A stretch of DNA of 58,205 nt from CAJBLF01 sp964463255. Its GTDB lineage: Bacteria > Patescibacteriota > Gracilibacteria > Absconditabacterales > Absconditicoccaceae. This document shows positions 53,412-58,205 of this stretch, piece after piece. Under the pieces are notes generated by a model. That model was not told the origin of the DNA, did not search any database, and was given only the letters and a program-made list of their open reading frames with translations. Within the stretch, counting starts at the first letter, position 1; each line of letters opens with the position of its first letter. Location of the stretch: assembly GCA_964463255.1 (NCBI GenBank), contig CAYXBC010000054.1, positions 1 to 58,205 on the forward strand, read 5' to 3'. The translations under genes were made by a program, and so were the position numbers.

Positions 53412-55331
53412 ATGAAAAAGAAACTCTGAATATTATGTATTATCCTTCTTGCAGGAGGAATAAATTATAGTACGGGACAAACGTACACAACTGCTGCAAT
53501 AGACACATCAGACACAAATTTTGATGTCCAAAGTGCAACATCCAAGATGCAAGACCTCAAAGCAAATCTAGATCAAGTAGTCCAAGAATTATATGCATTG
53601 GATGCTAAAGAGAGATCATGAGATAACAATACAATCTCAGACAAGTATAGGACAACAAGAAAGGAAATAGTAAATGTTATCCAAACGATAAACCAAACTA
53701 CAGACGATATCAACCAACAACTCCAGAAAATAGAGACCTATAAAAAACTTATGGTAATAACCTACGAGGATATCCAATGATCAAGATCAGGTATGACAGA
53801 TACCAAACAATACATAGAAGATTTCGCAAATTTCATCTACAAACTGAATAATAAGTTGTATAACCAGGATACCAACACTATTGATGAGATGAAATTATTG
53901 GTAAATTCAGATAATGTACCAGTAACACTTGCCAATGATTATATGATAGAATCGATGATGGGACAACTCAATGAATTGATGACAGATTTCCAGACAAATG
54001 AGGAGACACAACTTGAAACGATGAAAAAATTGAATGAATTAAAATCCAAAACCAAAGAAGCTATAGCACAATTCCAGATAGAGATAGAAAAGCTTCAGCA
54101 AAAGAAAAACTATCTCCTCCAATTCATGAAACTTTATCAAGATGATACAACCAAGAGGCAATTGACCATAAACACATTTTTCGAGAGCACCAAAAGTGTC
54201 TATGAAAAGACTATAGCACTCGTAAAAGATATCAAAAAAGGAGTATATAAAGTAGATTTTGACATGGAAAAGAAGATAGCACTCCTTGATGAATTAGGAA
54301 ACGAAGAAGATACATATGCTTTGGCATGGCCAATCTATCCTATTGAAGATATTCAGACATATTTCGGAGATATAGGGTTTCAAAAGGAATACGGAATGCC
54401 ACATATAGGGATACAAATAAAAGCGGAACAAATGACACCGGTATATGCTAGCCGTAATGGTATCGTTTATTTCGTAGCAGACAATGACGAGATAGGTATC
54501 AACCGAGCACTGATTATGCATACTGATTGATATGTCACCGTGTATCAATATTTGAATAAAATTATCGTAAAACCAGGCGATATCGTAAGAAAAGGACAAC
54601 TAATAGGATATAGCTGATGAGAACCAGGAACAAGATGAGCATGATTTATATCAAAATGAGCGAACCTAACATTCGAGATATTCAAAGATAGTATACCTAT
54701 GGATCCATTTGATCTATTGGATGCAAGTATCGTAAAAGATAAAGGAGTATTACCTGAATGATATCAGATAAAATATCTCAGAGATAAATATGCAAGAATT
54801 ATCGATATTACAGATCTCGAATTGATGACAGGGAACACACTCCTACAAAGAGAAAACCAATTTCTCAACAGATATGGAGTAGGAATATATAGACATATCG
54901 CATTCCGGGAAGAAGTAGTAAAAGATACAAAGATAGATAAAGATGTAAGTATCTGTATTGCATTCGCAGAAAGCACGCTCGGTCGTTATCTGAGTACTGC
55001 CAACAATATCGGTAACGTAGGAAACAATGATAGATGAGATAGAATTCCTTTCCAATCAGCATATATAGGAGCAAGAGCAATCCCAGTCACCTTGAATAAT
55101 TCAGCTCTCTGATGATATCATACAATCAATCAGCTTTCAAGATATGGAAACAAGGATTGAAAGATCTATGCATCAAGCCCTATTAACCGGCAGACCAATG
55201 TATTGAAATGCCTATCACAGATAAAAGGATATTATATCCCAGAAGATTTCCCATTCAGGACAGGACCTAATCCAAATATCGACAATCTGAATCCAGAAAC
55301 GATAACATTTTGAGAATCACTTAGTCAGTAA
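53412..55331 (+). CDS. EnvC-like degenerate M23 protein with lysozyme-like domain
   Basis: 639 aa. Signal peptide (1-20), coiled coil (about 40-290), LytM/M23 domain (about 300-435), and a C-terminal lysozyme/glucosaminidase-like region (ICIAFAESTLGRYLS; NIGNVGNNDRGDR). M23 residues are mostly lost: HIGIQ (His331 kept, Asp replaced by Gln335), YQYL instead of YxHL (Gln379), and NLTFE in place of HxHFE. Such EnvC-type domains activate amidases rather than cut peptidoglycan. The second domain keeps an AES Glu. Likely a cell-wall or division factor. Many UGA-Gly. Confidence 0.78.
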
Positions 55332-55340
55332 GAACATATA

Positions 55341-55372
55341 AAAGCTGGATCGTTATGATTCAGCTTTTTTTC
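55341..55372 (+). terminator. Terminator after the EnvC-like gene
   Basis: Stem AAAGCTG / CAGCTTT with a 13-nt loop and T-run. Confidence 0.85.
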
Positions 55373-55432
55373 TTAAAGAAAAAAAAAGAGCTATTAACTC
55401 TCTTTCTATCTTTGATTATTGTACTCTTTTAA

Positions 55433-55509
55433 TGGAGCGGGTGACGAGACTCGAACTCGCAACAGTCTGCTTGGAAGGCAGGCACTCTAGCCAATTGAGT
55501 TACACCCGC
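55433..55509 (-). tRNA. tRNA-Gly (UCC)
   Basis: Cloverleaf with acceptor GCGGGTG/CACCCGC, anticodon loop CTTCCAA and encoded CCA. Reads GGA/GGG. It has the U73 discriminator of bacterial tRNA-Gly. Confidence 0.95.
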
Positions 55510-55540
55510 AAATAGAATGGCTAATCATAATAGTAGTACT

Positions 55541-55614
55541 TGGGCCTAGCTGGGCTCGAACCAGCGACCAATCGGTTATGAGCCGATTGCTCTAACCAAC
55601 TGAGCTATAGACCC
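55541..55614 (-). tRNA. tRNA-Met (CAU), elongator type
   Basis: Acceptor GGGTCTA/TAGGCCC, anticodon loop CTCATAA, discriminator A, CCA not encoded. Could also be an Ile2 (lysidine) tRNA; the initiator copy is at 56793. Confidence 0.9.
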
Positions 55615-55643
55615 ATGATGGTTGTTATGTGGTAAGATAATAA

Positions 55644-55720
55644 TGGTGGGTGATATAGGACTCGAACCTATGACCCCCTGCTTGTAAGGCAGATGCTCTA
55701 GCCAACTGAGCTAATCACCC
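55644..55720 (-). tRNA. tRNA-Val (UAC)
   Basis: Acceptor GGGTGAT/ATCACCC, anticodon loop CTTACAA, discriminator A, encoded CCA. Confidence 0.94.
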
Positions 55721-55727
55721 ATATAAT

Positions 55728-55799
55728 CGGTCCCACGGGGAATTGAACCCCGGTTGCAGGATTGAAAGTCCCGTGTCCTAACCACTAGACGATGAGACC
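55728..55799 (-). tRNA. tRNA-Glu (UUC)
   Basis: Acceptor GGTCTCA/TGGGACC, anticodon loop CTTTCAA, discriminator G. CCA not encoded. Confidence 0.93.
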
Positions 55800-55814
55800 A
55801 TGTAGATTAATACA

Positions 55815-55891
55815 TGGCGGAATGGAAGGGACTCGAACCCTCGACCTTCCGCGTGACAGGCGGACGTTCTAACCAGCTGAACTACCACTCC
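55815..55891 (-). tRNA. tRNA-Asp (GUC)
   Basis: Acceptor GGAGTGG/CCATTCC, anticodon loop CTGTCAC, discriminator G, encoded CCA. Confidence 0.94.
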
Positions 55892-55904
55892 AAAACATAT
55901 TCCA

Positions 55905-55980
55905 TGGAGCCGACTATCGGAATCGAACCGATAACCTATCGCTTACAAGGCGATTGCTCTGCCAATTGAGCTAAGTCGGC
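55905..55980 (-). tRNA. tRNA-Thr (UGU)
   Basis: Acceptor GCCGACT/AGTCGGC, anticodon loop CTTGTAA, encoded CCA. D-arm and T-arm are nearly identical to the neighbouring aberrant tRNA. Confidence 0.95.
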
Positions 55981-55997
55981 ATATACTGTATTATTGT

Positions 55998-56070
55998 TCC
56001 AAACTATCGGAATCGAACCGATACCTACCCCGCTGAAGCGGGATTGCTCTGCCTATTGAGCTAAGTTAAG
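55998..56070 (-). tRNA. Aberrant tRNA with UCA-containing loop
   Basis: D-arm and T-arm are sound and almost identical to the adjacent tRNA-Thr. The anticodon arm is abnormal: stem ATCCC/GGGGT encloses an 8-nt loop GCTTCAGC, or a 6-bp stem encloses a 6-nt loop CTTCAG. In either reading T33 is followed by TCA and then G37. The acceptor CTTAACT/AGTTTGG has one T-T mismatch, and no CCA is encoded. UCA would pair with UGA, the extra glycine codon. It may be a UGA-reading tRNA or a decayed tRNA-Thr duplicate. The acceptor lacks ordinary Gly features. Confidence 0.6.
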
Positions 56071-56082
56071 ATACCGGCATTG

Positions 56083-56346
56083 CTATGCGGTCTGTCTAGC
56101 AAATGCCTTTGCAACTCTGGATTTCTTCCTACCAGCAGTATTTTTCTTGATAACACCAACTTTCTGACATTTATCAATGTATTTGTATACTTTATCAAGA
56201 TCTCCTTGTGAAAGCATCTCTTTCTTGGTAATGCTTTTGAGGAATTTTTTGATAGCCATCTTCATTCTAAGTTTAAATTCATTATTCCTTTTCTGGAATA
56301 CAAGAGATCTATTGGCTGCTTTCTTTGCTGATTTTGTAATTGGCAT
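56083..56346 (-). CDS. rpsT: 30S ribosomal protein S20
   Basis: 87 aa, standard size. Starts PITKSAKKAANRS and ends KSRVAKAFARQTA, family hallmarks. Basic helical protein binding 16S rRNA. No UGA among its few Gly. Lies inside the tRNA array on the same strand. Confidence 0.95.
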   Translation of the reverse strand: MPITKSAKKAANRSLVFQKRNNEFKLRMKMAIKKFLKSITKKEMLSQGDLDKVYKYIDKCQKVGVIKKNTAGRKKSRVAKAFARQTA

Positions 56347-56388
56347 ACTAATGTTGTATAAAGGTATAAAGCACAGTATATAAACAAT

Positions 56389-56461
56389 CTCCGAGGGAGG
56401 GACTCGAACCCACGACCCAATGGTTAACAGCCATTTGCTCTACCAACTGAGCTACCTCGGA
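56389..56461 (-). tRNA. tRNA-Asn (GUU)
   Basis: Acceptor TCCGAGG/CCTCGGA, anticodon loop CTGTTAA, discriminator G. A possible substrate of the GatCAB route. Confidence 0.94.
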
Positions 56462-56541
56462 ACGTCTGTTTTTTTCAACGAGCTAACATATAAGAATTCA
56501 GAACTTATTTTCAACCTAAAATAGGTTTCTATTACTGGGAA

Positions 56542-56559
56542 TCCCGTAGGACTACGGGA
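56542..56559. other. 8-bp palindromic hairpin within the tRNA array
   Basis: TCCCGTAG / CTACGGGA with a 2-nt loop, in the 134-base gap between tRNA-Leu and tRNA-Asn. No T-run follows on the minus strand, so it is perhaps a processing or pausing hairpin. A weaker stem AACCT/AGGTT precedes it at about 56514. Confidence 0.4.
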
Positions 56560-56595
56560 CACATCACAAGGCATACACCTAGTCGAATTTCATAT

Positions 56596-56676
56596 TACCG
56601 GGGACAGGACTCGAACCTGCACACCGTAAGGCACTTGGTTCTAAGCCAAGCATGTCTACCATTCCATCACCCCGGC
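56596..56676 (-). tRNA. tRNA-Leu (UAG)
   Basis: Class II tRNA with a long variable arm; acceptor GCCGGGG/CCCCGGT, anticodon loop CTTAGAA, 81 nt. CCA not encoded. Confidence 0.92.
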
Positions 56677-56687
56677 ATAGATATTCT

Positions 56688-56760
56688 CTCGGGAGCTAGG
56701 ATTCGAACCTAGGACCTCCTGATTCAGAGTCAGACGCTCTACCAGCTAAGCTACTCCCGA
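56688..56760 (-). tRNA. tRNA-Gln (CUG)
   Basis: Acceptor TCGGGAG/CTCCCGA, anticodon loop CTCTGAA, discriminator G. Confidence 0.93.
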
Positions 56761-56792
56761 TCAGTACTATTGGATCAAAACTAATATTTTAT

Positions 56793-56867
56793 TGGTTGCG
56801 GGAGATGGAGTCGAACCACCTGTCTTCGGGTTATGAGCCCAACGAGATACCGTTTCTCTATCCCGCA
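56793..56867 (-). tRNA. Initiator tRNA-fMet (CAU)
   Basis: Anticodon stem GGG/CCC around CTCATAA is the initiator hallmark. Acceptor TGCGGGA/TCCCGCA with encoded CCA. Position 1-72 is a T-A pair, not the usual C-A mismatch. Confidence 0.9.
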
Positions 56868-56908
56868 ATGTCCGTATATATCAGTCTTGGGGGTATCCAA
56901 GTTTCAAC

Positions 56909-56979
56909 TTGGGGAACTAGGATTCGAACCTAGACTGACGGAGTCAAAGTCCGCTGTCCTACCGTTAGACGATTCCCCA
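56909..56979 (-). tRNA. tRNA-Gln (UUG)
   Basis: Acceptor TGGGGAA/TTCCCCA, anticodon loop CTTTGAC, discriminator A. Most upstream tRNA of the minus-strand array. Confidence 0.93.
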
Positions 56980-57146
56980 ATATTTTTGTAAATATAAAGA
57001 CAAAATATCCTGCTTTCACAGGCGTGTGATGTATATACATATTTACTGACACATTTCAAGCGAAAATTTACAATTATGCATTGAATTAACTCACCAAAAC
57101 GATACATTCAAAAATAGCCTAATTTTACTTATATAGAGAACAATAC

Positions 57147-58124
57147 ATGAGGATTTTAACCTGACTTCAAGCAACAGATAGCCAGCTTCACATAGGTAAT
57201 TACTTTTGAGCAGTAAAGCCAATGATAGAACTCGCTAACCAATTTAAGGATGCTGAAATATTTTTGTTCTTAGCAATTATGCATTCATTCAACAGTGTAC
57301 AAGATCCTGTAACATTAAAAAAAAATGCGATTAACATAATAAAATTATACGCAGCATGCGGAGCAGATCTTTCAAGATTTATGATTTTCAATCCTGCAGA
57401 TGTTCCATGACATGCACAGCTTAATTGGGTGCTTACCTGTATCACGAATATGTGATTCATGGAAAGGATGCATTCATACAAAGAAGCATTAGACAAATGA
57501 AAAGCAAAAGAAATTAATGTTGGAGTTTTTTGTTATCCGATATTGATGGCAGCTGACATATTATTATATGATACAGATATAGTTCCTGTATGAAAAGATC
57601 AAAAACAACACGTAGAATATGCGAGAGATATAGCAATGAAATTCAACAATGCATTTGGTGAGACATTCAAAGTTCCTGAACCACATATCAAAGCAGATGT
57701 AGGATTAATTATGGGAATTGATGGACGTAAAATGAGTAAATCATATAATAATTATATCTGACTCCTCGATGACGAAAAGACTATTCTCAAGAGAGTGAAA
57801 CAGATCCCGACGAGTACCCAGACGGTCGAGGAACCCAAAAATCCTGATGAATGTAATGTATATAAAATCTGTAAATTATTTTTGAATCCAGAAGAAGATG
57901 AAACATTAAGAAAGAGATATGAAGCAGGAGGACTAAGTTATAAAGACGTAAAAGACTATCTCTATGAAAAAATAATCGCATTTGTACAACCTATACAAAA
58001 AAAATATGCAGAAATATCCGACAAAGAAATTACGGATCTTTTGAAAAAAAATGCGAAAAAAGTAAACGAGTTAGCACAGAAAAAAATTGAAGAAGTATAT
58101 AAAAAAGTAGGATTCACTTTGTAA
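57147..58124 (+). CDS. trpS: Tryptophanyl-tRNA synthetase
   Basis: 325 aa. Class I motifs QLHIGNYFGAV (HIGH) and DGRKMSKSYNN (KMSKS); VPVGKDQKQHVEYARD is the substrate region. Charges tRNA(Trp). Eight UGA codons stand at conserved Gly, including the one in FGAVKP; this matters because UGA read as Trp would break it. ATG 57147 chosen because family members begin just ahead of LTGLQATD. Confidence 0.95.
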
Positions 58125-58146
58125 ATATTTTATTCTCTATCTATTC

Positions 58147-58205
58147 ATGACTACACTCGTACTTTTATGAGGAAACAATATACACAATAAATCATGGATT
58201 CAAGA
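58147..58205 (+). CDS. Truncated gene at right edge, possible alpha/beta hydrolase
   Basis: 19 codons from ATG 58147 (TTLVLLGGNNIHNKSWIQ) run off the window. The LVLL-GG-N...SWI start resembles RBBP9-type serine hydrolases, but too little is visible to be sure. One UGA-Gly. Confidence 0.35.

Noticed and set aside
53793..54530. Selenocysteine or tryptophan as the meaning of UGA
   Set aside because: UGA is too frequent and sits at Gly positions; no SECIS-like element is needed, and the Trp reading disrupts conserved motifs.
6594..55331. Apparent frameshifts or stop codons splitting many genes at TGA
   Set aside because: The TGA positions coincide with conserved Gly; with UGA=Gly the proteins have full family length, so these are not pseudogenes.

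Overview
This 58.2 kb window is chromosomal DNA of an AT-rich, reduced-genome bacterium that reads UGA as glycine (genetic code 25). That points to the SR1/Absconditabacteria or Gracilibacteria branch of the Candidate Phyla Radiation (CPR). The evidence is direct: dozens of conserved proteins run straight through in-frame TGA exactly where their families carry Gly (the P-loop-like kinase motif DPTGAGDAF, the exonuclease motif ETTG, lipobox Gly-Cys), and every assigned gene ends in TAA or TAG. Read with the standard code, the window breaks into short fragments. All calls here use UGA=Gly.

Layout. 1-1.0 kb: end of an IS30-type transposase abutting a truncated HsdR-like gene, then a small hypothetical gene. 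1.0-6.6 kb: accessory island with a small HTH-like gene, seventeen 11-bp direct repeats in five helically phased clusters, and a four-gene folate operon (tandem ATP-grasp ligase, 5-formyl-THF cyclo-ligase, folate gamma-glutamate ligase, DHFR) lying between two imperfect 29-bp direct repeats. 6.6-13.5 kb: SOUL-MsrA fusion, signal peptidase I, small membrane proteins, polysaccharide deacetylase, queuosine-precursor transporter, and SAH hydrolase with an adenosine-kinase-like PfkB protein. 13.7-16.1 kb: an HD ppGpp-hydrolase-like protein, GIY-YIG nuclease, DnaQ-like exonuclease, cold shock protein. 16.2-20.3 kb: an envelope redox cluster with two lipoproteins, an Ala/Gln-rich anchored protein, a ferric-reductase/rubredoxin/FNR fusion and ApbE. 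20.3-26.1 kb: two ABC-F ATPases, EngB, DEAD-box helicase. 26.3-32.9 kb: a PLP decarboxylase between two paralogous membrane proteins, an ATP-grasp enzyme, a DUF475/TerC-like protein, GatB, a GNAT. 33-37.8 kb: thioredoxin-CcdA fusion, lipoprotein, membrane protein, acetate kinase, thymidylate synthase. 38-45 kb: IleRS, ProRS and a histidine phosphatase. 45-55.3 kb: TypA, a Cys-rich exported protein, sortase, an SbcC/Rad50-like ATPase, HIT hydrolase, an MFS-like transporter, an EnvC-like/lysozyme-like fusion. 55.4-58.2 kb: twelve ordinary tRNAs and one aberrant one around rpsT, then TrpRS and a truncated gene.

The standout is the isoleucyl-tRNA synthetase (38030-42145). It is one 1371-codon frame carrying three inserted enzyme domains: a NUDIX hydrolase inside the editing domain and two separate histidine-phosphatase domains further on. 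NUDIX plus histidine phosphatase is known from mycobacterial MutT1, which acts on oxidised nucleotides and dinucleoside polyphosphates, so a nucleotide-cleanup or signalling role built into the synthetase is a reasonable but unproven idea. A free histidine phosphatase and a HIT hydrolase lie nearby.

Functional links: ThyA makes dihydrofolate, which the folate island's DHFR could recycle. SAH hydrolase and the adenosine kinase would clear methyltransferase by-products. ApbE and the ferric-reductase/rubredoxin fusion suggest membrane electron transfer. Signal peptidase, sortase and several lipoproteins indicate a monoderm-like envelope.
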